DNA of 64,000 nt from DATKQY01 sp035532475 (GTDB taxonomy: Bacteria > Actinomycetota > Acidimicrobiia > Acidimicrobiales > Bog-793), in assembly GCA_035532475.1 (NCBI GenBank), contig DATKQY010000003.1:11841-75840 (forward strand), given 5' to 3'. The translations under genes and the position numbers were made by a program. The notes beneath the pieces were generated by a model. It saw nothing but the letters and a program-made list of their open reading frames with translations. It was not told the DNA's origin and made no database searches. Each line of letters starts with the position of its first letter. Positions within the stretch are counted from its first letter, which is position 1. Positions 1 to 8,619 of this stretch are shown in pieces.

Positions 1-552
1 GCCGGCTGCCACCGCGGCGCCGGAGCCGGAGGACGAGCCCCCGGGGCTTCGGTCGAGCGCGTGGGGGTTGCGCGTCTGGCCGCCGACGGCGCTCCAGCCG
101 CTCGAGGAGCGGCGCGAGCGGAAGTTCGCCCACTCCGACAGGTTCGTCTTGCCGAGGACGACCGCCCCCGCCTCGCGCAACCGGGCGACCGCGGTGGCGT
201 CGCGGGCCGGCGGGACCTCGGCGAGGGCCAGCGAGCCGGCGGTGGTCCCGAGGCCGCCCGCGGTGTCGAGGTTGTCCTTCACGAGGACGGGGACCCCGAG
301 CAGCGGCCGCGCCGCGAGACCGGGCGCCGCGGCTTCGGCGGCTTCGGCGGCCTCGGCCCGCTCGGCCGCGCGCCCGTCGACGGCGAGCACCGAGCGGAGC
401 TGCGGCCCGGCACGGTCGAGCCTGGCGATCCGTCCGAGCAGCGTCTCGACGAGCTCGGCGCGGGTCAGGTCCTTCGAGAGCAGCTGGCGCAGCTCGCCGA
501 GCGTCGCGAAACCGAGCGAGGACGTCCGCGGATCGGGGTCGTCCGGGAGCAC
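1..552 (-). CDS. Amidase signature family protein, 5' part (C-terminus outside window)
   Basis: The first 184 codons of an amidase-signature enzyme (GatA/aliphatic amidase superfamily) run off the left edge of the window. Visible motifs are the catalytic lysine in LLGVPVLVKDN (about residue 83) and the glycine/serine-rich core PGGSSSGSGAAVAAG at the truncated end, which carries the cis-serine of the Lys-Ser-Ser triad. Such enzymes hydrolyse carboxamides; whether this one is a free amidase or GatA cannot be decided without the C-terminal half, and no gatB or gatC is visible nearby. The GTG start lies 10 nt after the ccdA stop, so the two are probably cotranscribed. Family call is firm; substrate is unknown. 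Confidence 0.85.
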   Translation of the reverse strand, partial: MLPDDPDPRTSSLGFATLGELRQLLSKDLTRAELVETLLGRIARLDRAGPQLRSVLAVDGRAAERAEAAEAAEAAAPGLAARPLLGVPVLVKDNLDTAGGLGTTAGSLALAEVPPARDATAVARLREAGAVVLGKTNLSEWANFRSRRSSSGWSAVGGQTRNPHALDRSPGGSSSGSGAAVAAG

Positions 553-562
553 GGTGGCCGGC

Positions 563-1312
563 TCAGCCGACGGTGACGAGACGCCCGAGACCCACGTGGC
601 GCAAGAACGCGTCGAGCGCCGTGGTGAGGAGCGGGAGCTCGTTCAGGATCAGCAGGACGCCGAAGCCGGCGAGCAGGCCGGAGGAGGCGAGCGTGATTGC
701 ACGCGAGTGCATCTTGACCCAGCGCAGCGCCCCGGTGAGCCGGCCGAAGCTGCACCCCACCACGAGGAAGGGGACCCCGAGCCCCGCCGTGTAGAGGGCG
801 AGCAGGACCGCCCCCTGACCGGGGCCGCGGTTGGTCGACGCCACGGCGAGCACCGACGCGAGCACGGGCCCGATGCACGGCGTCCAACCGAAGCCGAAGG
901 CCGCTCCGGCGACCGGCGCGTAGAACGGGCCGAGGCGGGAGGGGCTCGGGTGAAAGCGAGCCTCCCGGTACAGGCTGGGGAGGCGCAGCACGAGCGAGCC
1001 CGCCAGGAACAACGCCATCGAGAGCACCACGACGCCGGAGATCCGGGTGATGAGGGTGAGATTGTGGTGCAGCGCCGAGCTGACCGTCGTGGCGGTGAGG
1101 CCGAGCAGGACGAAGACGACGCCGAAGCCGGCGATGAACAGCAGGGTGTCGCGGACGATCTTCGCCAGGTGGCGGCGGGCGTCGGCCGCCTCGGTGATGT
1201 CGAAGCCCGTCACCATCGACAGGTACGCCGGGACGACCGGGAGCACGCACGGCGAGACGAACGAGGCGACACCCCCGCCGAACGCCACCACGTAGCTGAC
1301 TCCTGCACCCAA
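563..1312 (-). CDS. ccdA: CcdA/DsbD-type thiol-disulfide transport membrane protein
   Basis: A 249-residue polytopic membrane protein of the CcdA family, which carries electrons from cytoplasmic thioredoxin across the membrane for cytochrome c maturation or extracytoplasmic disulfide reduction. The paired redox cysteines are visible in VASFVSPCVLPVVPAYLS near the N-terminus and GFGWTPCIGPVLASV in the middle, each followed by the expected proline. About six hydrophobic segments are present. The TTG start was chosen because an AAGGAG Shine-Dalgarno lies 9 nt upstream and it gives the usual family length; the longer open frame upstream is low-complexity and has no homologous look. No ResB/ResC or thioredoxin-like partner is in the window. 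Confidence 0.88.
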   Translation of the reverse strand: MGAGVSYVVAFGGGVASFVSPCVLPVVPAYLSMVTGFDITEAADARRHLAKIVRDTLLFIAGFGVVFVLLGLTATTVSSALHHNLTLITRISGVVVLSMALFLAGSLVLRLPSLYREARFHPSPSRLGPFYAPVAGAAFGFGWTPCIGPVLASVLAVASTNRGPGQGAVLLALYTAGLGVPFLVVGCSFGRLTGALRWVKMHSRAITLASSGLLAGFGVLLILNELPLLTTALDAFLRHVGLGRLVTVG

Positions 1313-1509
1313 CTGCGTCCGCTCCTTCGTCGGGCACGCCCGCGCCCGCCGGGCCGCCGGATCCGGTGCCTCGCGCCCGGCCGGACGGCCGCGCCGTCGA
1401 CCTCCAGCCTCGCGCCCGGGGCGCCGGCGTGCGAACGCGAGGCGCCGGCGGGCGCACGGTCCTTGCTTCGCGTGCGCGGTCTTGGCATTGTCGAGTCGAT
1501 GGAGGTGTC

Positions 1510-1779
1510 TTGGCGGAGCTGAGCGAACGCGAGCGCGCCGTGCTCGACTTCGAGCGCGAGTGGTGGGTCGAGCCGGCCGGCTGCACGAAGGCGGAGTCGA
1601 TCCGCCGGCGCCTGTCGATCTCGTCGGCCAGCTACTACGCGCTGCTGGACCGTCTCGCCGACTCCGCGGCCGCGTTCGGCTACGACCCGCTCGTCGTGCG
1701 CCGCCTGCAACGCCGGCGCGCTGCTCGCCGGCGCGCCCTGCTCGTCGGCGAGCAGCCACGGCGCCGCCGCCCGCACTGA
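1510..1779 (+). CDS. DUF3263 family protein
   Basis: A small 89-residue basic protein. Its N-terminal block LSERERAVLDFEREWW followed by a helix-turn-helix-like segment (RRRLSISSASYYALLDRL) and an Arg-rich tail matches the DUF3263 family of Actinobacteria. The function is not established; the HTH-like middle suggests nucleic-acid binding, which is inference. The TTG start follows GGAGGT by 3 nt. An ATG at 1499 is in another frame. The gene is divergent from ccdA and its stop abuts the trehalose-phosphatase region. Confidence 0.8.
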   Translation: MAELSERERAVLDFEREWWVEPAGCTKAESIRRRLSISSASYYALLDRLADSAAAFGYDPLVVRRLQRRRAARRRALLVGEQPRRRRPH

Positions 1780-1835
1780 ACGCGGTCGCGCTCGGCGCGA
1801 TCGAGCTCCTCGCCCGGAGCCCGAGGGCGTCGGGC

Positions 1836-2594
1836 GTGTTCACCGACTTCGACGGCACGCTCGCCGAGATCGTCCCCGATCCGGCCACCTCCGTGCCGGT
1901 CGCGGGCGCGGTCGACGTCCTCCACTCCCTCGCCGAGCATCTCGGCGTCGTGGCGGTGGTCTCGGGGCGGCCGGTCGCGTTCCTGCTGGACCGCCTCGGC
2001 CGGACGGGCCCGGGTCCACGCGTCTCGCTCTTCGGCCTCTACGGCCTCGAGCGGGCGAGCAGCCGGACCGGGCCCGGCCGGGGGGACCTGCGCGCCGAGC
2101 CCGGGCTCGGCGTCTGGCGGGCCCCGGTGGCGGCAGCCGCCGGGGAGGCCGTGGCGCTCGCCGGCCCCGGGGTGCGCGTCGAGGACAAGGGGCTGAGCGT
2201 GACGCTGCACTGGCGCGACGCGCCCGATCGCGCCGGGGAGACCGCCGCCGTGGCCGGGGAGCTCGCCGCGCGTCACGGCCTGGTCGTGCACCGGGGCCGC
2301 ATGTCGGCGGAGCTCGTCCCCCCGGTCGCGGTCGACAAGGGGAGCGTCGTCACCGACCTCGCCCGCGACCTCGAGGCGGCGTGCTTCCTCGGCGACGACC
2401 TCGGGGACCTGGCTGCCTTCGGCGCCCTCGACGAGCTCCGGGCCTCGGGGCTCGGGGCGTTGAAGATCGCCGTGGCGAGCGAGGAGGCCCCCGACGAGCT
2501 GCTCGCCGCGGCCGACCTCGTGCTCGACGGCCCCGCGGCGGCGCTCCAGCTGCTGCGCGCCCTCGACGAGCGGGTGCGCGCCGGGGAGAGGTGA
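1836..2594 (+). CDS. otsB: Trehalose-6-phosphate phosphatase
   Basis: HAD-superfamily phosphatase that removes phosphate from trehalose-6-phosphate, the second step of the OtsA-OtsB route. Motif I is DFDGTLAEIVPDP, with both catalytic aspartates; motif II lies in VAVVSGRPV; the C-terminal metal-binding motif is FLGDDLGDLAAF. The GTG start at 1836 leaves only three residues before motif I, whereas relatives usually have 15-25. The frame is open upstream and a CTG at 1776 overlaps the DUF3263 stop (CTGA), so translation may begin there. The OtsA-like GT20 gene lies 5 kb away on the other strand. Confidence 0.85.
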   Translation: MFTDFDGTLAEIVPDPATSVPVAGAVDVLHSLAEHLGVVAVVSGRPVAFLLDRLGRTGPGPRVSLFGLYGLERASSRTGPGRGDLRAEPGLGVWRAPVAAAAGEAVALAGPGVRVEDKGLSVTLHWRDAPDRAGETAAVAGELAARHGLVVHRGRMSAELVPPVAVDKGSVVTDLARDLEAACFLGDDLGDLAAFGALDELRASGLGALKIAVASEEAPDELLAAADLVLDGPAAALQLLRALDERVRAGER

Positions 2595-2655
2595 GGGGCA
2601 GCGCCCCGCCTCCCGGCGCCTTGTTCGAGCCGCGCGCCTCGGCGAGCATGACCTG

Positions 2656-3026
2656 GTGCGCATCGACCGGCTCGACCACGTGCAGCTCGCGATGCCCCCG
2701 GCGGGGAGGCGCGCGCGACCGCCTTCTACGAAGGCGTCCTCGGGATCCCCCGGGTGCCGAAGCCGCCCCGGCTCGCGCTGCGGGGCGGATGCTCGTTCGA
2801 GGACGCAGGCGTACAGGTCCACCTCGGCGCCGATCCCGACTTCCGCCCGGCGCACAAGGCCCATCTCGCGCTCGTCGTCGACGACCTCCTGGCGCTCGTC
2901 GCACGGCTCGAGGCCGCGGGCCACCCGGTCCGTCTCGACGAGGCGCACGGCGGGTTCGCGCGGGCCCACGTGGACGATCCGTTCGGCAACCGCATCGAGG
3001 CGATGGGCCCCGACCGAGACAGCTGA
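2656..3026 (+). pseudogene. VOC/glyoxalase-fold protein with an apparent frameshift
   Basis: The start (RIDRLDHVQLAMPP) is read in one frame and the rest (ATAFYEGVLGIPRV through LALVVDDLLALVARL to HVDDPFGNRIEAMG) in another. Adding one G in the ccccggcgggg run near 2697-2706 joins them into one typical VOC (glyoxalase/dioxygenase superfamily) protein of about 123 residues. The metal-binding pattern of the family is plausible: His in DHVQL, His in HKAHLALVV, Glu in NRIEAMG. It is either a recent pseudogene or a one-base sequence error in a G/C run. The substrate cannot be inferred. It stands alone between otsB and the htrA-type gene. Confidence 0.7.
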
Positions 3027-3171
3027 GCGCTCCCCGCCTGCACACCGAGCGCACAGCGCGTACCCGTGAAGTCCACAGGCTCGCGTCCGACACTGGGGGA
3101 GAAGGGCGGCCCGGCCGGTGGGAACGCCGGGCGGAGGCGCCGGAGGTCTGTCTGAGGAGGAGGAGGCTCCC

Positions 3172-4278
3172 ATGAGGCGTGTGCCGTCGTGCGGGTCACC
3201 CGGCGTGGGACGCGCTCACCAGTCGGTGCACGCCCGACGCCCGCCGGCCACCACCGGCCGGCGGCTCCTCGACGCCGCGGTGCTGGCGGCCGGCGGTGCC
3301 TCCGTGGTGCTGCTCGTCGCCCCCGGAGTCGGCGCGTCGGCGCGTGGCAGCGCCGCGACGGTCAACTTGTCGGTGGTGGACATCGTCACCAACCTCGCCT
3401 ACCAGAACGCCGGCGCGGCGGGGACGGGGATCGTGCTCACCTCGACCGGCGAGGTCCTGACCAACAATCACGTGATCCGCGGCGCGGCGACGATCAAGGT
3501 GACCGACGTCGGCAACCACCGGACCTACCCGGCCACGGTCGTCGGCTACGACGTCTCCGCGGACATCGCCGTCCTGCAGCTGAAGGGCGCCTCGGGGCTG
3601 AAGACCGCCGCGATCGGCAACTCCACGACCGTGAAGGTGGGCCAGTCGGTGACCGCCACCGGCAACGCGGGGGGCACGGGCGGCACGCCGACCGCCACGA
3701 CCGGCACGGTGACGGCCCTCAACCGCACGATCGTCGCCAGCGACGGGAGCGGCTCCGAGCGCTTGACGGGGCTGATCGAGACCGACGCCGTGCTGCAGCC
3801 CGGCGACTCGGGCGGTCCGCTGACGAACGCCGCCGGGCGGGTCATCGGCATCGACACCGCCGCCTCGAGCACCTTCACGTTCCAGTCGGGCAGCAGCGAG
3901 GGGTTCGCGATCCCGATCAACCGGGCGGTCGCGCTGGCTCGGCAGATCACGGCCAAGAAGGCCTCGGCGACCGTGCACATCGGACCGACGGCGTTCCTCG
4001 GCGTGGACGTCGTCCCCTCCGGCTACTACCGCGGCCAGCAGTTCACCGCGGGGGCCTACGTCCTCGAGGTGATCCCCGCCTCTCCCGCCGAGAAGGCGGG
4101 GATCGTCGGCGGCGACGTGCTGAACTCGCTGAACGGCCGCACGATCGCCTCGTCGACGGCGCTCACCAACCTCCTGCTCACCATGAAGCCGCGTGCGACC
4201 GTCACGCTCGGCTGGGTCGACCAGGCCGGAGCCCGACACAGCGGGAGCCTCATGCTCGCCAGCGGGCCCCCGCAGTAG
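3172..4278 (+). CDS. HtrA/DegP-type serine protease with PDZ domain
   Basis: A 368-residue exported or membrane-anchored protease of the S1C family. An N-terminal basic region is followed by a hydrophobic segment (about residues 33-57) acting as signal or anchor. The chymotrypsin-fold triad is visible: His in TNNHVIRG, Asp in SADIAVLQL, Ser in QPGDSGGPLTN. A C-terminal PDZ domain follows (LGVDVVPSG ... ASPAEKAGIVGGDVL). Such proteins degrade or refold misfolded envelope proteins. The ATG start has a strong GGAGGAGG ribosome site 6-13 nt upstream, preferred over the GTG at 3118. No two-component pair is adjacent. Confidence 0.93.
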   Translation: MRRVPSCGSPGVGRAHQSVHARRPPATTGRRLLDAAVLAAGGASVVLLVAPGVGASARGSAATVNLSVVDIVTNLAYQNAGAAGTGIVLTSTGEVLTNNHVIRGAATIKVTDVGNHRTYPATVVGYDVSADIAVLQLKGASGLKTAAIGNSTTVKVGQSVTATGNAGGTGGTPTATTGTVTALNRTIVASDGSGSERLTGLIETDAVLQPGDSGGPLTNAAGRVIGIDTAASSTFTFQSGSSEGFAIPINRAVALARQITAKKASATVHIGPTAFLGVDVVPSGYYRGQQFTAGAYVLEVIPASPAEKAGIVGGDVLNSLNGRTIASSTALTNLLLTMKPRATVTLGWVDQAGARHSGSLMLASGPPQ

Positions 4279-4289
4279 GGGCGGGGACC

Positions 4290-4433
4290 GTGGTTACCCT
4301 CGTCCTCCTCGTGGTGGTGGCGCTCGAAGCCGTCGCGGCGGCCATCGTGGTCGGCGTGGCGCGCTCCCGGCGCGCCCGGGCGCACGCGACCGCGCGCGGC
4401 TGGCCCGGACACCACCGCGGCGCGCGGCGGTAG
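4290..4433 (+). CDS. Predicted small membrane protein, 47 aa
   Basis: A short frame 11 nt downstream of the protease gene encodes one hydrophobic helix (VTLVLLVVVALEAVAAAIVV, residues 1-20) followed by an Arg/His-rich tail of about 24 residues. The topology resembles a single-span peptide with a cytosolic basic end. The ribosome site (GGGGCGGGGA) is only moderate. I do not recognise a family. The evidence that it is real is the clean hydrophobic/basic division and its position directly after the htrA-type gene. Confidence 0.4.
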   Translation: MVTLVLLVVVALEAVAAAIVVGVARSRRARAHATARGWPGHHRGARR

Positions 4434-4502
4434 GCGGTCGCCCGGCGGGCCTCCCCGAGGCCGCCCGCTCAACCTGCGAGGCGCAACTTCCGTTACTCAG
4501 GT

Positions 4503-7139
4503 ATGGGCTCAGCGCAGGGAGGGCTGCCTGAGGACGCCGTCGCGCTGCTTCGACTCGTCCTTGAGACGGCTGGCGAGGGGGTGTACGCGACCGACGCCGA
4601 GGGTCGCTGCACGTACCTGAACGCGGCCGGCGCGCTGATGTTCCGCATCGACGCCGGCGAGGCGCTCGGGCGCGACGTGCACCGGCTGCACCACGGCGCC
4701 GGGATCGAGACCGACGCCTGCAGCGCGTGCACCCTCACGCCGATCGGCGGCCAGCAGCGGGCCGACGACCTGTTCCGCGCCGCCGACGGGACGGTGTTCC
4801 CTGTCGCCTACACGCTCACCCGCGGCGGCGAGCCGGCCGTGACGCGTGTCGTCGTGTTCAACGAGATCCGCGAGCGCAAGCGGGTCGAGGCGGCGCTGCG
4901 CCAGTCCGAGCTCAAGTTCCGCGCCGTCACCGAGTCGGCGAACGACGCCATCGTCTCGACGGACACGAACGGGAACATCGTCGCCTGGAACCGGGCCGCG
5001 AGCGAGATGTTCGGCTACACCGAGGACGAGGTCATCGACGAGCCGTTCGCCCCCTTGCTGCCCGGCTTCTCGGAGAAGGGCGCCGGCCTCGCGCTCGAGC
5101 AGCCGAAGGCCGCCGGCGACGCGGCGGGCAGCGCCACCGTCGAGGCGGAGGGGCGCCGCAAGGACGGCAGCACCTTTCCCCTCGAGCTCTCCGTCGCCCA
5201 GTGGAAGCGCGGCGACGCCTGCTACTTCACCGGGATCCTGCGGGATATCACCGATCGCAAGCGTGCCGAGGCGGAGCTGGCCCGGGGGGTCGCGCTGGTC
5301 CAGCTCCTCGAGTCGGTCGCCCTGGCGGCGAACGAGGCCTCCGATCCGCAAAAGGCGCTGCAGTTCGCCGTGACGAGGATCTGTGCCCACAGCGGCTGGG
5401 GCGCGGGGCACGCCTACTTCGTCGAGCAGTCCGACCCTCCGCGCCCTGTCGCCTCCGAGATCTGGCACCTCGGTGACCCCAAGCGCTTCCGCGCCTTCCG
5501 CCGGGCGACGAGTCGCGCCCTGGCCGGCGACGCCGACACGCTCCCCCCGCGCGTCGCCGAGACGAGCCGCCCGGTCTGGATGCCGGACGTCACCGCCGAG
5601 GACCTCCCAGCGCGCATCCGCATGGCGGCGATGGTCGGGTTCCGTTCGGCGTTCGCCCTGCCGGTGCTCGCCGGGCGCGACCTCGTCGCGCTGCTCGAGT
5701 TCTTCGCCGAGGACATGGCCGAGCCGCATGACACCTTCGTCGAGGTGATGGGACAGATCGGCGCGCAGCTCGGACGGGTCGTCGAGCGCCAGCGCGCCGA
5801 GGAGCAGCTCACCTACCACGCCCTCCACGACGAGCTCACCGGCCTGCCCAACCGGGTGCTCTTCTTCGACCGGCTGACCGTCGCCCTCGGGCGCGCCAGG
5901 CGTCACGCACCAGTCGCCGTGCTCTTCCTCGACCTCGACCGCTTCAAGCTCGTGAACGACAGCCTCGGCCACGACGCGGGGGACCAGCTCCTCGTGCAGG
6001 TCGCCGCCCGACTGAGCTCGGCGCTTCGCGAGAGCGACACCATCGCGCGCTTCGGCGGCGACGAGTTCGTCGTTCTCTGCGAGGACGTGGTCTCCGCTGA
6101 CGAGGTCGTCGGGGTGGCCGAGCGGCTGTCGCAGTCCCTCGCCGCGCCGATCGCGCTCGCCGACGGCGAGGTCTTCATCACGACGAGCATCGGCATCGCC
6201 TTCTCCGAGGGTCCCGACCAGACGCCCCAGGCGCTGCTGCGCGACGCCGACGCCGCCCTCTACCGGGCAAAGGAGCTCGGGCGCGGCGGCTACGAGCTGT
6301 TCAACGAGCAGATGCGCGCCCGCGCCGTCGAGCGGCTCGCCACGGTGAACGCGCTGCACCGCGCGATCGAGCGCGACGAGCTCCTCCTCTACTACCAGCC
6401 CATCGTCGAGCTGGTCAGCGGCTCGATCGTCGGCATGGAGGCGCTCGTGCGCTGGCAGCACCACGAGCGCGGCCTCGTCCCCCCGACGGAGTTCATCCCC
6501 CTCGCCGAGGAGAGCGGCCTGATCGTCGAGCTCGGCCGCTGGGTGCTGCGGGAGGCCTGCGCCCAGGCGCGGCGCTGGAGCGAGGCACTGCCCGGGTCGA
6601 CCCTGACGATGAGCGTGAACCTGTCGGCGCGCGAGCTCCAGCACCCGATGGTCGTCGAGGAGGTGGCGGACGCCCTCGCCTCCGCCCGGGTGGACCCGAG
6701 GCGCCTCGTCCTCGAGATCACCGAGTCGGTCCTGATGAACGACACGCGGGCGACGCTCGACCGCCTCCAGCAGCTTCGGGACCTCGGCGTCCGGCTCGCC
6801 ATCGACGACTTCGGCACCGGCTACTCGTCGCTCGCGTCGCTGCGCCGCCTGCCGGTCGACGTCTTGAAGATCGACAAGTCGTTCATCGACGGGCTCGGCG
6901 TCGACCGTGACGAATCGGCGATCACCCGAACCGTCGTTCGCCTCGCCCAGGCCCTCGGCCTAGAGACGGTCGCCGAGGGCGTCGAGCGTGCCGAGGTGGC
7001 GGCCGAGCTCCTGACGCTCGGCTGTCACCTCGCCCAGGGCTACCACTTCTCGCGGCCCCTCCCCGCCGCCGAGCTCGACCAGCTCCTGCGGAGCCAGTTC
7101 GACCCGACGCCCGCGAGGCGCGGCAAGCTCGTCTCCTGA
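4503..7139 (+). CDS. PAS-PAS-GAF-GGDEF-EAL c-di-GMP signalling protein
   Basis: An 878-residue soluble multidomain regulator of cyclic di-GMP. Order: PAS 1 (about 20-130, ETAGEGVYATDAEGRCTYLN), PAS 2 plus PAC (about 135-260, TESANDAIVSTDTNGNIVAW), a GAF-like region (about 275-435), GGDEF (about 440-600) and EAL (about 615-865). The cyclase motif is intact (ARFGGDEFVVL), and so is the phosphodiesterase core (GMEALVRWQ, DDFGTGYSSL, EGVE), so both activities are possible. There are no membrane spans, so it senses a cytosolic cue; the ligand is unknown. The start is ATG with a weak ribosome site. It converges on the GT20 gene with 12 nt between stops. Confidence 0.93.
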   Translation: MGSAQGGLPEDAVALLRLVLETAGEGVYATDAEGRCTYLNAAGALMFRIDAGEALGRDVHRLHHGAGIETDACSACTLTPIGGQQRADDLFRAADGTVFPVAYTLTRGGEPAVTRVVVFNEIRERKRVEAALRQSELKFRAVTESANDAIVSTDTNGNIVAWNRAASEMFGYTEDEVIDEPFAPLLPGFSEKGAGLALEQPKAAGDAAGSATVEAEGRRKDGSTFPLELSVAQWKRGDACYFTGILRDITDRKRAEAELARGVALVQLLESVALAANEASDPQKALQFAVTRICAHSGWGAGHAYFVEQSDPPRPVASEIWHLGDPKRFRAFRRATSRALAGDADTLPPRVAETSRPVWMPDVTAEDLPARIRMAAMVGFRSAFALPVLAGRDLVALLEFFAEDMAEPHDTFVEVMGQIGAQLGRVVERQRAEEQLTYHALHDELTGLPNRVLFFDRLTVALGRARRHAPVAVLFLDLDRFKLVNDSLGHDAGDQLLVQVAARLSSALRESDTIARFGGDEFVVLCEDVVSADEVVGVAERLSQSLAAPIALADGEVFITTSIGIAFSEGPDQTPQALLRDADAALYRAKELGRGGYELFNEQMRARAVERLATVNALHRAIERDELLLYYQPIVELVSGSIVGMEALVRWQHHERGLVPPTEFIPLAEESGLIVELGRWVLREACAQARRWSEALPGSTLTMSVNLSARELQHPMVVEEVADALASARVDPRRLVLEITESVLMNDTRATLDRLQQLRDLGVRLAIDDFGTGYSSLASLRRLPVDVLKIDKSFIDGLGVDRDESAITRTVVRLAQALGLETVAEGVERAEVAAELLTLGCHLAQGYHFSRPLPAAELDQLLRSQFDPTPARRGKLVS

Positions 7140-7151
7140 TCCCGCGCCGGC

Positions 7152-8597
7152 TCAGCCGCCGCGCCGCGCCACGGGCCGGCGTGCGGCCGCGACGAGCTCG
7201 TCGAACCAGAGCCTCGGAGGTCGTGAGGCGGCGAGCGCGACGAGCGCACGGCTGCGCTCGGCCCGCTCGGACGCCGGCATCTCGAGGGCGCGCTCGAGGG
7301 CGGCCGCGGTGCCGTGGACGTCGAAGGGCTCGACCTCGAGGGCGTGGGCGCCGAGCTCCTCGAACGCCCCGGCGTCGTGCGAGAGCGCCAGCACCCCGTC
7401 CCGGCTGTTCACGACGGGACCCTCCTTGGCGACGAGGTTCATGCCGTCGCGAATCGGGTTGACGAGCAGCACGTCGTAGCGGGAGAGCGCGGCGACGCTC
7501 GCCTCGAAGTCGTCGGCGACCTCGAGCTCGACCGGCGGGCGACCGCCGGAGGCGAAGCGCTCGTTCACCCTGGCGACGAGGTGCTCGACCTCGCTGCGGT
7601 AGGCGAGGTACTCGGGCAGCTCCTGGCGCGAGGGGTAGGTGCGGGCGAGGAACACGGCCTCGCGCCGCCAGCGGGGGCCGCGCTCGAGGAGCTCCTCGAA
7701 GGCGAGGAAGCCGCGCAGCAGGTTCTTCGACGGCTCGACCCGGTCGCTGCGCAGCACGAGCCGGCGTCCGGCCAACCGTTCCTCGAGCGCCTCCCGGCGC
7801 TCGCCGCAGGCCGGCGAGGCGGCGATCGCCCGCAGCTCGTCGGCATCGGTGCCGAGCGCCGAGACGAAGGTCCGCGGCGCCTCCCCGAGGAGGGCGGTCG
7901 CGCCGGCGCGGAAGCGGTCCGCCCACACCCGCGTGTGGAAGCCGCAGGCGCCGAAGGACGCCATGGACGAGAGGAGCTCGACGGCGATCGAGCGTGGCAG
8001 GGTCCGCAGCTCGTCGGGCCCGCAGAACGGCGTGTGGGTGAAGTGGACGGTCTTCAGGTCGGGCCGTAGCTCGGCCAGGTGGGCGCCGGCGAGGAACAGG
8101 TGGTAGTCGTTCACGACCACCGTGGCGCCGTCGTTCGCCGCGCTGGCGACCTCCTCGGCGATCGCCCGGTTGAAGGCCCGGTAGCCCTCCCACGCCTCGT
8201 GCCATCGCCGGTCGAACAGCGGGCGGCGCGTGAGGTCGAACATGTTGTGGAGCAGGAACCACAGCGTCCCGTTGGCGATCACCCGGTAGGCGGCGTCGCG
8301 CACCTCGCGCGGCAGGTCGACCAGGTGCAGGTCGATGCCGCCGCCGAGGTCCGCCCCCACGCCCTCGCCGGCGGCGCGTCGGTCGCCCTCGGTCATCGCC
8401 GAGGCGATCCAGAGCGCGTTCGTCCCGGAGAGGGCCCGTAGCAGGCTCGGCGCGAGCCCACCGGCAGCGTGGTGCACGACCAGCTCGTCGTCCTCGCCGA
8501 GCTGGAAGCTCGCCGGTCCCCGGTTCGCGACGACCACGAGGTCGCTCCCGGCGGTCGGCGCCGGGCGTGCGCCGCGGGAGGCCGCGTCGCCGTTCAC
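7152..8597 (-). CDS. otsA: Trehalose-6-phosphate synthase-like glycosyltransferase (GT20)
   Basis: A 481-residue GT20-fold retaining glycosyltransferase. The N-terminal LVVVANRGPASF, the donor-side RVEPSKNLLRGFLAFEELL and NPIRDGMNLVAKEGPVVN match trehalose-6-phosphate synthases, which join glucose from a nucleotide sugar to glucose-6-phosphate. The acceptor-side segments differ from classical OtsA: VNDYHLFLAGAHL instead of the usual V-DYQL, and VHFTHTPFCGPDELRTLP instead of the HIPFP type. The acceptor could therefore differ. The gene begins 22 nt after gpgS and is probably cotranscribed with it. The GTG start has no clear Shine-Dalgarno. Family sure; product identity moderately sure. Confidence 0.8.
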   Translation of the reverse strand: MNGDAASRGARPAPTAGSDLVVVANRGPASFQLGEDDELVVHHAAGGLAPSLLRALSGTNALWIASAMTEGDRRAAGEGVGADLGGGIDLHLVDLPREVRDAAYRVIANGTLWFLLHNMFDLTRRPLFDRRWHEAWEGYRAFNRAIAEEVASAANDGATVVVNDYHLFLAGAHLAELRPDLKTVHFTHTPFCGPDELRTLPRSIAVELLSSMASFGACGFHTRVWADRFRAGATALLGEAPRTFVSALGTDADELRAIAASPACGERREALEERLAGRRLVLRSDRVEPSKNLLRGFLAFEELLERGPRWRREAVFLARTYPSRQELPEYLAYRSEVEHLVARVNERFASGGRPPVELEVADDFEASVAALSRYDVLLVNPIRDGMNLVAKEGPVVNSRDGVLALSHDAGAFEELGAHALEVEPFDVHGTAAALERALEMPASERAERSRALVALAASRPPRLWFDELVAAARRPVARRGG

Positions 8598-8619
8598 CGC
8601 TGCGGCCCCGTCACGGGGC

